Shown: positions 1-11,002, counted from the stretch's first letter. The stretch is DNA of 64,000 nt from Agrobacterium vitis (GCF_013426735.1 NZ_AP023273.1:868001-932000), one strand, 5' to 3'. Program-made: numbers and translations. The notes: generated from the letters alone by a model not told the origin.

Positions 1-1020
1 GGCATTCTCTTCGACAACGATGGCAGGAGCAGGCACCGAAATCGCCTGTTCCGCACCATGGCGCACCCGGATTTCCCTATAAAGTGCTGCCACCGAGCCA
101 CTAACCGGCTGCGATACAGGTTCCACTGCGGGAATGGGCGTCCATACCGGCGCCAAAGCAACCTGGGGAGCCTCCACCTCGACGGGAAGATCAAAGGGAT
201 CGGCGAGCATTTCAAAAAATGCAAAATCGGACACCGACAACTGGGCTGTAGCGACAACAGGCGCCGCCTGCCCTCTATCAGCTGGAATTTCGGCAGCAGC
301 AGCCACCAACAGGCTCTCATTGCGCAGGTTCAACTCGATATTCTCTGCCATGCGCATGGCTGCCGCAGCCTGACGCAAACGCAGCGCCTCCGGCAATTGC
401 GGCAGGTCCGCACCGATAGATTCGGCTTTCTGTGCGTTCGGCAAGGGCCGCACCAGTGTCTCCGGCGAAAATTGCGGGGCGATAACGATCTGTGGCACTT
501 GAACCATCTCAGCCTGGGCAGCCTCATGTTCCTGAACAGGTTCAGCCACTGACACATCGGCAACGGGCTGCGGCGGGCGCGCATTCACCGGCCTTGGTGG
601 AGGCGCACGGCGCGGGACGATCAACGGACTGCCCGTCTTCGGCAATCCGAAAAAGCCCGTGTTCTGCGCTGCTGAATCAGGAGCGATAGAGGTAGGCATC
701 GCCGTGGTCGAGGCCAGATCGGGGGAGGCGGAGACCACAGGGGTGGATACGCGAGCCTGATCTACAGCCTTCTGCAAGGCGGCGACGACTGCCGCCTGCT
801 CGGCTGCAGCTTCTGCTTCCCGGCGCTTGTTGATGGCGGCTTCCGGTGTGCGGGTAAAGCGCACATTCGGGCCCAAGACGAAGGCCGATTGCCAAGGCTC
901 CAGCGGTCCGTTCGGACCGGACTGGCGGCCCTGATCGGATGAAGACACCGCGCCAGACTGCGGATCGTCATGACCGGACTGATCGGAAGAACGGGGACTA
1001 TTCTGTGTGGGAACGCGCAT
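1..1020 (-). CDS. N-terminal part of a large protein, possibly an FtsK-type DNA translocase (cut by left edge)
   Basis: An open leftward frame runs without a stop from an ATG at 1018-1020 to the window edge, giving at least 340 residues. The translation starts MRVPTQNSPRSSD and contains WQSAFVLGPNVRFTRTPEA at about residues 43-61. After that it is Ala/Pro/Gln/Val-rich and of low complexity. No membrane segment or ATPase motif lies in the visible part. The 'PNVRFTRTPE' stretch and the long disordered linker recall the N-terminal region of the soluble-type FtsK proteins of Rhizobiaceae, but the motor domain would lie outside the window, so this naming is from memory of the family and unproven. 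The existence of the coding frame is much better supported than the product name. Confidence 0.6.
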   Translation of the reverse strand, partial: MRVPTQNSPRSSDQSGHDDPQSGAVSSSDQGRQSGPNGPLEPWQSAFVLGPNVRFTRTPEAAINKRREAEAAAEQAAVVAALQKAVDQARVSTPVVSASPDLASTTAMPTSIAPDSAAQNTGFFGLPKTGSPLIVPRRAPPPRPVNARPPQPVADVSVAEPVQEHEAAQAEMVQVPQIVIAPQFSPETLVRPLPNAQKAESIGADLPQLPEALRLRQAAAAMRMAENIELNLRNESLLVAAAAEIPADRGQAAPVVATAQLSVSDFAFFEMLADPFDLPVEVEAPQVALAPVWTPIPAVEPVSQPVSGSVAALYREIRVRHGAEQAISVPAPAIVVEENA

Positions 1021-1431
1021 GATGCCTAACAGTTCATTTGGAATGGCTCTTATCCCCTATAGAAGTAAAAAATAAAGGTTAATCACTCCTTTCCAAGCCG
1101 CATCATAACTGGGCGAAACCTTGCGAAACCCCGCGTATAACCCATTGTTTTTCAATGCGTGGCTGGAAGAGCACAGATCAACGCCCGCCCTCAGCGCCTT
1201 GAAAACAGGGGATAATCGCAGTCAGAATTTTTTTCGCCCCGGATAGGCCAGCGGACGCATTTTATTCGTCCGGCGAGAGGCACAGCGATGGGCCACACCC
1301 CATTCTTCATCGTTCTCAAAGGAATGCCGCTGGTTTGCCCATTCATACCCCAACCCGCTTAGACGAATCGACAGTAGCCAGGCCGGACTGGACATGGCAG
1401 TTTCCACGACACTGATAGTGAGGAGACAATC
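1021..1431. other. Intergenic region, divergent promoters, no gene seen
   Basis: About 410 bases separate the leftward partial gene from the rightward AcuI-like gene. A good Shine-Dalgarno sequence (GAGGAG at 1419-1424) precedes the ATG at 1432. A short leftward frame of 57 codons (1222-1395) exists but has no family resemblance and no clear ribosome site, so it is not called. I see no terminator or clear operator. Confidence 0.5.
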
Positions 1432-2427
1432 ATGACCGAACCATTCACCGCAATCGTCATCGACACCATTGACGGCAAGCCAAAAGGCGTCTTTCGGCAA
1501 TTGACACTGGCCGATCTGGCCGATCACGATGTGCTGGTGGAGGTTTCCTATTCGACCTTGAACTATAAGGATGGATTGGCCTTTACAGGCGCCGGTCGGA
1601 TTGCCCGGCGCACCCCCATCATCGCCGGTGCCGATCTTGCTGGAACAGTGGTAGAATCGCGCTCGCCGGGTTGGAAACCCGGTGACCGCGTGGTCGTCAA
1701 CGGGTTTGGCATGACCGAGACAGAAGGCGGCGGCTATAGCCGCTACCAGCGGGTCAAGCCTGAATGGTTGCTGCGTTTGCCCGAAGGCTTTTCCTTGCAG
1801 GAAGCAATGGCCATCGGCACAGCTGGCTATACCGCAGCGCTGGCCGTGCTGGCTTTGGAGGATTGGAGCGCAATCCAGCCGGGGAGTGGCGAGGTTCTGG
1901 TAACAGGGGCTGGCGGCGGCCTTGGCTCCATGGCCGTCAGCCTTTTGGCTTCGCGGGGCTATCAGGTGACGGCATCCACTGGCAGGCCTGAGACCCATGA
2001 TTACCTGAAAGCGCTTGGGGCCAGCCAATTCGTGGACCGTGCCGAGTTGGCGCAAAAGGCCGGCGCCTTGCAAAAAGAACGTTGGACCGGTGCCATCGAC
2101 AGCGTCGGCTCAACCACGCTTGCCAATGTTATCGCCCAAACCGTTTACAATGGCGCTGTCGCAGCCTGCGGGTTGGCGGGTGGTGCCGACCTGCCTGCCA
2201 CCGTCATGCCGTTCATCCTGCGTGGCGTGGCGCTGCTGGGTATCGATTCCGTCATGACGCCGATGGAAAAACGCATCCGCGCCTGGGATTTTCTCGATAA
2301 AACCCTCAACCGCGACCACCTCGCAGCCATGACAACCATCGAACCAATGTCCAATTTGCCCGCGCTGGCAGAGGCTATCCTTGCCGGGAAAACCCGTGGC
2401 CGGGTGGTGATTGATGTGACGAGATAA
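1432..2427 (+). CDS. acuI: AcuI/YhdH-type acrylyl-CoA reductase-like NADPH oxidoreductase
   Basis: This 331-residue protein belongs to the medium-chain dehydrogenase/reductase superfamily, quinone-oxidoreductase branch (YhdH/YhfP/AcuI). Such enzymes reduce an activated double bond, for example acrylyl-CoA to propionyl-CoA, with NADPH in the cytoplasm. The N-terminal GroES-like domain includes YSTLNYKDGLAFTG, and the Rossmann fold carries GAGGGLGSMAVSLLASRG at about residues 161-178. The zinc ligands of classical alcohol dehydrogenases are absent, as expected for this branch. Length is typical. A GAGGAG ribosome site sits about 8 bases before the ATG. It appears to be a single-gene unit converging on pcaB. 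Substrate is inferred from the subfamily only. Confidence 0.8.
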   Translation: MTEPFTAIVIDTIDGKPKGVFRQLTLADLADHDVLVEVSYSTLNYKDGLAFTGAGRIARRTPIIAGADLAGTVVESRSPGWKPGDRVVVNGFGMTETEGGGYSRYQRVKPEWLLRLPEGFSLQEAMAIGTAGYTAALAVLALEDWSAIQPGSGEVLVTGAGGGLGSMAVSLLASRGYQVTASTGRPETHDYLKALGASQFVDRAELAQKAGALQKERWTGAIDSVGSTTLANVIAQTVYNGAVAACGLAGGADLPATVMPFILRGVALLGIDSVMTPMEKRIRAWDFLDKTLNRDHLAAMTTIEPMSNLPALAEAILAGKTRGRVVIDVTR

Positions 2428-2467
2428 TCGCCCTTGCAATCGACGGACATCGTTTTTCCGCTTGATA

Positions 2468-3526
2468 TCAGGCCGATTTGCCAAGCCGGGCGATGGCACC
2501 GATCAATTGCAGACCGGTTTTTGTGGCGGCCCCTGTCGCCACAACCATCTGTGGCAGCAGCAACCATTCCAAGGCCCAGGCAGCGCCGGACCGTTCCTGC
2601 TCATGCACAAGGCTTTGATGTAGGCCAGCCACCTGGACGGCATTGAAACGGGCAAGCGTCACCAGCGTTTCAGCCCCCACCGGGTTTTGCTTATGCGGCA
2701 TGGCCGAGGAGCCGCCGCCGCCGGTCAATTGAATTTCTCCACCCATTTCCGCCAGAAGCGCCACGTCCTGCCCGAATTTGCCAAGGCTGCCTGAGATCAA
2801 TGACAGGAGATCGGCAAAGGCAACGATCCGGTCACGCTGGCTATGCCATTGGAGCGCATCCTCAAGGCCAAGCAGTTCAGCCAGTCGGGCGCGCACCGCA
2901 GGGCCCTTATCGCCAAGCTTTTCCAATGTTCCGGCAGCACCGCCAAATTGCAGGGCAAAACCATCACCAAGCAAAGCCCGCAGACGGGAGCGGTGCCGTT
3001 GCAAAGGTCCGACCCAGGCGGCGATCCGATCTGAAGCTGTAATCGGGATGGCCGCCTGCATGCGTGTATGGCCCATCAGAGCGTTCTGCCCAAAAGCGGC
3101 ATCGAGCTGTTCAAACCCGACAATCAATGCCGCCAACCGCTCATCAAGGTGTTCCGCCGCCATCTTCAGGCGCAGCACGAGGCTGGTATCGATGACATCC
3201 TGACTGGTGGCACCGAAATGCAGCTTTGCAGCGCTTGTCCCGCCGACAGCTTTGCGCATCTGGCCGACCAATTCGGGAATGACCACGCCATCGCGTGCCG
3301 TGGCCGTTTTCAAGGCATCGAGATCCGCTGTGAAGCGGGCGAGGCCCGCCTGGATCGCCGTGGCATCCCCCACTTCGATCACCCCGGCCTCACCTTGAGC
3401 GGTGGCCAGCGCCGCCTCAAAGGACAACATGGCCGCAATATCTGCCTGCTCGGCAAACAAGGCAGAAAAGGCCTCATCGCCAAACAGGCCGGACAGGAAG
3501 GAATGTTCGAAAGGAGAAATGCTCAT
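2468..3526 (-). CDS. pcaB: 3-carboxy-cis,cis-muconate cycloisomerase PcaB
   Basis: PcaB converts beta-carboxy-cis,cis-muconate to gamma-carboxymuconolactone, the second ring-derived step of the protocatechuate branch. The protein belongs to the fumarase/aspartase superfamily. The superfamily signature GGSSAMPHKQNPVGAE lies at about residues 250-265, and the lyase core is visible around HFGATSQDVIDT. I take the ATG at 3524-3526 (MSISPFEHSFL) as the start. An in-frame TTG four codons upstream overlaps the pcaG stop and has no better ribosome site. About 352 residues is shorter than the roughly 450-residue pseudomonad enzyme. It is the last gene of the leftward pcaDCHGB operon, eight bases after pcaG. 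Confidence 0.93.
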   Translation of the reverse strand: MSISPFEHSFLSGLFGDEAFSALFAEQADIAAMLSFEAALATAQGEAGVIEVGDATAIQAGLARFTADLDALKTATARDGVVIPELVGQMRKAVGGTSAAKLHFGATSQDVIDTSLVLRLKMAAEHLDERLAALIVGFEQLDAAFGQNALMGHTRMQAAIPITASDRIAAWVGPLQRHRSRLRALLGDGFALQFGGAAGTLEKLGDKGPAVRARLAELLGLEDALQWHSQRDRIVAFADLLSLISGSLGKFGQDVALLAEMGGEIQLTGGGGSSAMPHKQNPVGAETLVTLARFNAVQVAGLHQSLVHEQERSGAAWALEWLLLPQMVVATGAATKTGLQLIGAIARLGKSA

Positions 3527-3534
3527 GTTACCAA

Positions 3535-4152
3535 TCAAATATCGAAGAACACAGTTTCGTTTTCACCCTGGAGGTGAATATCGAACACGTAGTCATTGCC
3601 CTGCTTTTTGGCAATCAATGTCGGAACCCGTACCTTGTGCTCGATACGCGCCAGAAGCGGATCTTCAGCATTAGCCGCCTCTTCCTCCGGGAAATACATG
3701 CGTGTCTGCAAGCCGATATTAATCCCGCGTGCCACAACCCAGAAGGTCACATGCGGCGCCATCCATCGGCCTCCGGCAAAGGGAACCTTGCCCGGCTTGA
3801 TGGTGTGAAACACGAATTCTCCGGTTGCCATATCACCTGGGCAACGAGCCCAACCGAGGAAATTCGGATCGGCCTTACCGCCGGTTTCCGACGGACTGTT
3901 GTAAAGCCCGTCGCTATCGGCCTGCCAGATTTCGATCAGCGCGTCTTTCAGCGCATTCCCGCCGCCGTCATAAACGAAACCGCGAATGGTGATGCGTTCA
4001 CCACGGGTTTTGTCGTTATAAAGCGGACCAGAACCGAGATCTTCCTTGAAAATCCCCTCTATGCCACAGAAATTCGGTGTGCAACCGATATGAACATAGG
4101 GGCCTGCCGTCTGCGACGGAGATTCCTTCAGATAACCGAGTGGTTGCACCAT
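3535..4152 (-). CDS. pcaG: Protocatechuate 3,4-dioxygenase alpha subunit
   Basis: This is the alpha subunit of the intradiol, non-haem Fe(III) dioxygenase that cleaves protocatechuate between its hydroxyl groups. The 205-residue frame from ATG 4150-4152 (MVQPLGYLKESPSQTAGPY) matches the usual alpha-subunit length. A longer in-frame extension upstream lies inside pcaH and is not credible. It shows the intradiol fold segments TAGPYVHIG and the paired-subunit region FHTIKPGKVPF...APHVTFWV. In this alpha chain the iron-binding histidines are replaced (APHVTFW where the beta chain has PAHIHFS), as is normal for PcaG. The start lies one base beyond the pcaH stop region, so the two subunits are probably translationally coupled. 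Confidence 0.95.
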   Translation of the reverse strand: MVQPLGYLKESPSQTAGPYVHIGCTPNFCGIEGIFKEDLGSGPLYNDKTRGERITIRGFVYDGGGNALKDALIEIWQADSDGLYNSPSETGGKADPNFLGWARCPGDMATGEFVFHTIKPGKVPFAGGRWMAPHVTFWVVARGINIGLQTRMYFPEEEAANAEDPLLARIEHKVRVPTLIAKKQGNDYVFDIHLQGENETVFFDI

Positions 4153-4153
4153 A

Positions 4154-4894
4154 TCAGTTGCCCTCCTTGCGATTTTCAAACAGTGTGGAGCGGCGTCCGC
4201 GCAACACGATATCGAATTTGTAGGCGCGCATGTCCATCGGGATGGCCGCATTCATATCCAGCGGTGCCACCAGGCGTTTGATCGCCTCTTCATCTGGAAT
4301 GGTTTTGACGATCGGACACAGCCAGATCATCGGATCGCCTTCGAAATACATCTGGGTGATCAACCGCTGGGCAAAGCCATGACCGAAAATGGAAAAATGA
4401 ATATGCGCCGGACGCCAGTCATTGACGCCGTTCGGCCAGGGATATGCACCCGGCTTGATGGTCTTGAACCAGTAATAGCCATTCTCGTCGGTGATGGTGC
4501 GCCCTACCCCGCCGAAATTCGGATCGAGTGCCGCCAGATAGGTTTCCTTCTTGTGGCGATAACGCCCACCGGCATTGGCCTGCCAGAATTCAACCAAGGC
4601 ACCGTTTACGCCGACTCCACGCTCATCCAGCACCCGGCCATGCACCAGAATGCGCTGGCCAATCGCCATTTCACCTGGTTTGGCATAGTTGAGGATCAGG
4701 TCGTTATCGGTCTCGTTCAACAGGCCGTGCCCGAAGACAGGGCCGGTAATTTCACTCTTGGTACCCTCAAGCGAAATCAACGCACGCTGCGGTGAGCGCA
4801 GCACACTGGTCTTGTACCAGGGGGCATAGGCCGGCGGATGCATATCCCGGTCACGGGCAAAAAACGGCCCGGTCTCCGGCAGGGAATTCTTCAT
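4154..4894 (-). CDS. pcaH: Protocatechuate 3,4-dioxygenase beta subunit (iron-binding)
   Basis: The catalytic beta subunit of protocatechuate 3,4-dioxygenase holds the Fe(III) site. The two histidine ligands are visible in [15 protein letters not shown], and the tyrosine ligands are expected in GRYRHKKE and [14 protein letters not shown]. The start is ATG at 4892-4894 ([11 protein letters not shown]), with a strong AGGAGG seven bases upstream. The longer TTG-initiated frame would begin inside that ribosome site. Length (246 residues) is typical. The gene is preceded by pcaC and followed by pcaG with a near-zero gap. Confidence 0.96.
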   Translation of the reverse strand: MKNSLPETGPFFARDRDMHPPAYAPWYKTSVLRSPQRALISLEGTKSEITGPVFGHGLLNETDNDLILNYAKPGEMAIGQRILVHGRVLDERGVGVNGALVEFWQANAGGRYRHKKETYLAALDPNFGGVGRTITDENGYYWFKTIKPGAYPWPNGVNDWRPAHIHFSIFGHGFAQRLITQMYFEGDPMIWLCPIVKTIPDEEAIKRLVAPLDMNAAIPMDMRAYKFDIVLRGRRSTLFENRKEGN

Positions 4895-4945
4895 ATCTTT
4901 CCTCCTCAAGTTTCACCTTTGCAGTCATCCTGATCCCGGTCAGGC

Positions 4946-5350
4946 TCAAACTGCTTCGGCATCCATCTGCGCGTAAACGCCCTTGGCAATCTTGAACGCG
5001 TGGTTTGCGGCCGGAACGCCCGCATAGATCGCCACATGCATCAGCGCTTCGCGTATATCCTCGCGGGTTGCCCCGGTATTGACCGTGGCGCGAATATGCA
5101 TGGCCACTTCCTCGTCCTGACCAAGGGCGGCCAGCAGCGCGATGGTCACCATCGACCGCTCGCGTTTCGTCCACTGCTCACCCGACCACACCGTTCCCCA
5201 GGCGCTTTCCGTAATCAGCGTCTGGAAGGGCTGATCGAAGGCGGTTGCCGCCGCTGTTGCCCGATCCACATGGGCGTCGCCAAGCACGGAGCGTCTGGTT
5301 TTCATACCGCGCCGATGTGCCTCTGATGCTGTGTCTGTTTTATCCGTCAT
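4946..5350 (-). CDS. pcaC: 4-carboxymuconolactone decarboxylase
   Basis: PcaC decarboxylates gamma-carboxymuconolactone to beta-ketoadipate enol-lactone. The 134-residue single-domain protein belongs to the carboxymuconolactone decarboxylase (AhpD-like) family, with the core stretches ITESAWGTVWSGEQW and EEVAMHIRATVNTGATREDIRE. It stands alone and is not fused to PcaD, unlike the PcaL form of actinobacteria. It lies between pcaD and pcaH in the operon. The ATG at 5348-5350 starts at the first conserved residues of the family. Confidence 0.94.
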   Translation of the reverse strand: MTDKTDTASEAHRRGMKTRRSVLGDAHVDRATAAATAFDQPFQTLITESAWGTVWSGEQWTKRERSMVTIALLAALGQDEEVAMHIRATVNTGATREDIREALMHVAIYAGVPAANHAFKIAKGVYAQMDAEAV

Positions 5351-5392
5351 GTCCGCTCTGTCTCCGCGACGATCTCGTTTGTTGTTTTTTGG

Positions 5393-6184
5393 TTAGGCCA
5401 ACTCATCCAAAAACGGCAGCAAGGCCGCCACATAGGCGTCCGGTTGCTCAACGCAGGGAATATGGCCCGCATCAGCCACGACTGAAAACCGGCTACCGGC
5501 GATCAACTCCGCTAGCGATTGCACCAGGGACGGCGGGGTCGAGCCATCTTGGTCGCCAACGACACAAAGCGTCGCAACACCGATAGCCGCTGCCTGCTCC
5601 GTGAAATCGGCATCGCGCAGCGCAGCGCACGTGCCGCAATAACCTTCTGCTGACTGGCGCAGCAACATGGTGCAGCACCCCGAATAGACCGAATTATCCC
5701 TCGTGCGGAACGGTGCCGTAAACCATCTCTCCATGATCGGTTCGAGTAAGGAGCCAATGCCGTTGTCTTGAATTGTCGCAATACGGTTGTTCCACATCTC
5801 GGCAGAACCGATCTTATGGGCGGTGTTGCTGAGGATAAGCGCCCGCACCAGATCAGGACGGCTGGCGTAAAGGCCCTGAGCAATCAAACCGCCGACAGAA
5901 AGACCGACGACAATCACCTGTTTCAACGAAAGATGATCCAGCAATGCGGCCATGTCATCGACATGGGTGGCCATCGAATAGGGAGGATTTCCGAGATCCG
6001 ACAGGCCATGACCGCGCTTGTCGTGCAGCACGAAGGCGAATCGATCCTTGAGACGTTCGATCACCTCGTCCCAGATCCGGAAATCGGTGCCGAGTGAATT
6101 GGCAAACGCAATCACCGGCTTGCCACTCTCCAGGCCAATCGCGTGATAATGAATAACTGCATCCGTGGTCTTGAGAAATTTCAT
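5393..6184 (-). CDS. pcaD: 3-oxoadipate enol-lactonase
   Basis: PcaD hydrolyses beta-ketoadipate enol-lactone to beta-ketoadipate. It is an alpha/beta hydrolase of 263 residues. The nucleophile elbow is VVGLSVGGLIAQG, and the catalytic histidine is in ADAGHIPCVEQP near the C-terminus. A GGAGG ribosome site is followed by GTG then ATG (6185-6187 and 6182-6184), and I prefer the ATG because its spacing is better. It is the first gene of the leftward pcaDCHGB operon, about 70 bases downstream of a PcaQ-type operator shared with divergent pcaQ. Confidence 0.94.
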   Translation of the reverse strand: MKFLKTTDAVIHYHAIGLESGKPVIAFANSLGTDFRIWDEVIERLKDRFAFVLHDKRGHGLSDLGNPPYSMATHVDDMAALLDHLSLKQVIVVGLSVGGLIAQGLYASRPDLVRALILSNTAHKIGSAEMWNNRIATIQDNGIGSLLEPIMERWFTAPFRTRDNSVYSGCCTMLLRQSAEGYCGTCAALRDADFTEQAAAIGVATLCVVGDQDGSTPPSLVQSLAELIAGSRFSVVADAGHIPCVEQPDAYVAALLPFLDELA

Positions 6185-6253
6185 CACTTATCCTCCGAAA
6201 GCGATCTTGCAGCAGCCGATCGGTTAAGTAAAATGACATTATCGCCACTAACG

Positions 6254-6269
6254 ATAACCTGTAGGTTAT
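6254..6269. promoter_or_regulatory. Probable PcaQ operator (ATAACC-N4-GGTTAT)
   Basis: The interrupted dyad ATAACC-TGTA-GGTTAT lies in the pcaD/pcaQ divergent promoter. It matches the ATAACC-N4-GGTTAA motif described for PcaQ in Sinorhizobium and Agrobacterium except at the last base. As written it is a perfect inverted repeat. It overlaps the upstream candidate ATG of pcaQ at 6268. A separate GGTTAA at 6222-6227 could be a half-site nearer pcaD. Function is inferred from motif and position. Confidence 0.8.
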
Positions 6270-6276
6270 GAAAAAT

Positions 6277-8453
<2,177 letters not shown>

Positions 8454-8485
8454 CTATTTGACCATCAACGAAGGATACTGCGACC

Positions 8486-9412
8486 ATGGCTGCCATACCG
8501 ACTTACAAGCTATATGGTGAGAAAACCGAGGTTTCCGGTGAGTTTTTGCTGCATTGCGAAACACTTTTTTCCCGCAGCAGCCTCTATCGCTTCGAGATCG
8601 ACCTCCACCGCCATGAGAACTTTCTGCAAATTCTGTACATTTCAGAGGGTCAGGGAGATGCAACACTGGACGGCAAGGTGATAGCCATTACCCCACCCGC
8701 CGCCATCGTCGTTCCACCGCTGTTTAGCCATGGATTTCGGTTCTCGCGTGCAATCAAGGGCATGATCATCACCGTTTTGCCAGCCGCCCTGCCGCTTGCC
8801 GTTCGAACCAGCCTGAAACAGGCTTTGCCCCTGCCTCTCCATATGCCTTTGGAAGGCGAGCCGTGCGCAATCGAAATCGGCCTGTTGATGGAGCGGATCG
8901 CCGAAGAATATGCTGGCGCAAAGCCGGGCCGCAACGGATTGCTTGAGGCTTATCTTGCGACCGTCGTGCTTCTGCTGGCAAGGCAGGCCGCGCCGGACGC
9001 ATCCCAAGACCTGATGACACTGACGGCCAATGACCGGCGGATGGAAAAGCTTGCGGCACTGATTGCTGCCAATTTTCGCAGCCACAAGACTGCTGCTTTC
9101 TATGCACGGGAAATGGGCCTTTCGCCGACCCATCTGAACAGGCTTGCCAAAGCGGGAACCGGCGCAACTCTGCAACAATTGATCGCTCGCAAGCAGTTGG
9201 AAATCGCCCAGCAGGAGTTGATCTTCAGTCAAACCAGTATTCAGGCTATCGCGCTCAACCACGGCTTTACCGATCCCGCCTATTTCACCCGTTTTTTCAC
9301 CCGGGAAACCGGCCTCACACCGCGGGCCTGGCGCCTCGCGGAACGACAAAAACTCCAAAACCTGAGCGACCGAGCGCAGGCGGAGATCAGCGCAGCAACG
9401 CTTTTAGAATAG
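8486..9412 (+). CDS. pobR: AraC-family regulator divergent from pobA (PobR-like)
   Basis: This is a 308-residue AraC/XylS-type regulator. The N-terminal cupin-like effector domain includes FEIDLHRHENFLQILYISEGQGDATLDGK. The C-terminal double HTH (about residues 190-290) includes FYAREMGLSPTHLNRLAKAGTG and the second helix region IQAIALNHGFTDPAYFTRFFTRETGLTPRAWR. Its divergent position next to pobA with a 116-base shared promoter strongly suggests 4-hydroxybenzoate-dependent activation of pobA. The pobR name is positional: in Acinetobacter PobR is IclR-type, while AraC-type PobR occurs in pseudomonads and rhizobia. Its last 26 bases overlap the end of pcaR. Confidence 0.87.
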   Translation: MAAIPTYKLYGEKTEVSGEFLLHCETLFSRSSLYRFEIDLHRHENFLQILYISEGQGDATLDGKVIAITPPAAIVVPPLFSHGFRFSRAIKGMIITVLPAALPLAVRTSLKQALPLPLHMPLEGEPCAIEIGLLMERIAEEYAGAKPGRNGLLEAYLATVVLLLARQAAPDASQDLMTLTANDRRMEKLAALIAANFRSHKTAAFYAREMGLSPTHLNRLAKAGTGATLQQLIARKQLEIAQQELIFSQTSIQAIALNHGFTDPAYFTRFFTRETGLTPRAWRLAERQKLQNLSDRAQAEISAATLLE

Positions 9413-10142
9413 CTTGTGTCGCCAACAGCGCTGGAAGGTAACGCTCAGCCATTTCCGACGCGGGGATAAGAGCGGCTGGCGCGCCGATATTGATCGCCGC
9501 TGCCATCTGGCCGCGACTGTCATAAACCGGCACGGCAATAGAGCACAAGCCGATTTCCAGCTCCTGATCGATGATTGCATAGCCTTGGTGCCGCACATGG
9601 GCAATTTCGGCCATGAGGTCTTCCGGATCAGTTCGGGTGAAGGCCGTATTGGCCTTCAACACCGATGCCTCAAGCACGGCCCTGACCTCCGTATCGCTCA
9701 CTCCGGCCAGCAAAACCCGCCCCATGGAGGCGGAATAGGCTGGCAAGCGGCTTCCCGGCATGAGGTTGATGGACATGACGCGCCGTTGTGACGCGCGAGC
9801 GATATAGACGATCTCCGTCCCATCGAGAACGCTCGCCGACGCGCTTTGACCGACTTTTTCACTGAGCTGATCGAGATGCGGCTGTAGAATGGCAGGCAAT
9901 GGCGTGGCGGAGAGCCAGGCGTGACCGAGCCGCAAGATCTTTGGTGTCAGAGAGAAGAATTTCCCATCATAATCGGCATAGCCCAATTGGGAAAGCGTCA
10001 GCAGACATCTGCGGGCTGTTGCCCGGTCCAGGCCCGACAGCTTTGCTGCCTCTGCGATGGACAGGCGCGGGGCTGCCTCCTCGAAAGCCTCGATGATCTT
10101 CAGGCCTTTGGCAAACCCGCCCATGATATCCGTTTCGCGCAT
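9387..10142 (-). CDS. pcaR: IclR-family regulator PcaR
   Basis: This IclR-family regulator probably activates pcaIJF with beta-ketoadipate. It has an N-terminal winged HTH (about residues 10-65, with LSIAEAAKLSGLDRATARRCLLTLSQLGYA) and an IclR effector domain (SQRRVMSINLMPGSRLPAYSASMGRVLLA). I start it at ATG 10140-10142 (MRETDIMGGFAKGL), preceded by GAGGAGG. The longer frame would begin with TTG inside the operator. It diverges from pcaI across about 150 bases holding an inverted repeat like known PcaR sites. Confidence 0.9.
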   Translation of the reverse strand: MRETDIMGGFAKGLKIIEAFEEAAPRLSIAEAAKLSGLDRATARRCLLTLSQLGYADYDGKFFSLTPKILRLGHAWLSATPLPAILQPHLDQLSEKVGQSASASVLDGTEIVYIARASQRRVMSINLMPGSRLPAYSASMGRVLLAGVSDTEVRAVLEASVLKANTAFTRTDPEDLMAEIAHVRHQGYAIIDQELEIGLCSIAVPVYDSRGQMAAAINIGAPAALIPASEMAERYLPALLATQAILKALLR

Positions 10143-10167
10143 CACGCCCTCCTCGTTGATATGCACT

Positions 10168-10205
10168 TTGTGCGTTATTCGAACAAATGTCAATTATCGC
10201 ACAAA
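10168..10205. promoter_or_regulatory. Probable PcaR/IclR operator between pcaR and pcaI
   Basis: Two similar elements face each other. GTTCGAATAACGCAC is on the minus strand (10170-10184) and GTCAATTATCGCAC on the plus strand (10189-10202), both flanked by TTGTGCG/CGCACAA. The first closely resembles the GTTCGATAATCGCAC box recalled for pseudomonad PcaR. The site lies 25 bases or more upstream of pcaR and about 90-125 bases upstream of pcaI, compatible with control of both. A further TTGTTGCGA at 10207-10215 may be part of a cluster. Confidence 0.7.
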
Positions 10206-10294
10206 TTTGTTGCGAGGTCATCGGTCCGGGCCTATCTTCCATGTCGGAGGCGCGCCCGACTTTTCTCTGGCGCAATCGCAAACGGGAGAATCCC

Positions 10295-11002
10295 ATGGAT
10301 AAGACTATCGCCAGCACGGCAGACGCCGTTGCCGGTATACATGATGGTGCCGTCGTCATGATCGGCGGCTTTGGCGGCTCCGGCGCGCCTATCGAACTCA
10401 TTCACGCCCTGATCGACAAGGGGCCGAAGAACCTGACGGTCATCAACAACAATGCCGGTAATGGCCGGATTGGCATCGCGGCAATGATCGATGCGGGCAT
10501 GGTCAAGAAGATGATCTGCTCCTTTCCGCGCTCTTCCGATCCACGCGCCTTCACTGACCGCTATCTGGCAGGACAAATCGAGCTTGAATTGGTGCCACAA
10601 GGCACGCTAGCGGAGCGCATTCGCGCTGGCGGGGCTGGAATTCCAGCTTTCTATACGCCAACCGGTTACGGTACGGAACTCGCCGAAGGCAAAGTGATTG
10701 CCGAGTTCGATGGCCGCCATTATGTACAGGAACGCTGGCTGAAGGCGGATTTCGCCATTGTCAAAGCCCATCTCGGCGATTTGCATGGCAACCTGACCTA
10801 TAGCAAGGCGGGCCGCAACTTCAATCCGCTGATGTGCATGGCTGCAACCAAGGCCATTGTACAGGTCTCCAAAATTGTTGCGCCTGGCGAGATCGATCCT
10901 GAAATCATCGTCACGCCTGGCATTTTCATAGATGGCGTCGTTGAGGTCGCCAATCCGCAACAGGAAGAAGCGCTGATCCGCGCCGGAGTGGCCTACGCAT
11001 GA
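10295..11002 (+). CDS. pcaI: 3-oxoadipate CoA-transferase subunit A
   Basis: PcaI is the alpha subunit of beta-ketoadipate:succinyl-CoA transferase. The 235-residue frame starts at ATG 10295 (MDKTIASTADAVAG), with GGGAGA just upstream. The longer upstream frame runs through the promoter and is discarded. The CoA-transferase family I signature is visible as MIGGFGGSGAPIELIHALIDKG, with NNNAGNG downstream. Its stop overlaps the pcaJ start by four bases (ATGA), indicating coupled synthesis of the two subunits. Confidence 0.95.
   Translation: MDKTIASTADAVAGIHDGAVVMIGGFGGSGAPIELIHALIDKGPKNLTVINNNAGNGRIGIAAMIDAGMVKKMICSFPRSSDPRAFTDRYLAGQIELELVPQGTLAERIRAGGAGIPAFYTPTGYGTELAEGKVIAEFDGRHYVQERWLKADFAIVKAHLGDLHGNLTYSKAGRNFNPLMCMAATKAIVQVSKIVAPGEIDPEIIVTPGIFIDGVVEVANPQQEEALIRAGVAYA

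Noticed and set aside
1222..2073. Leftward 283-codon frame opposite the AcuI-like gene, and its 57-codon tail at 1222-1395
   Set aside because: The long part is antisense to a clear oxidoreductase. The tail has no family likeness and no good ribosome site.
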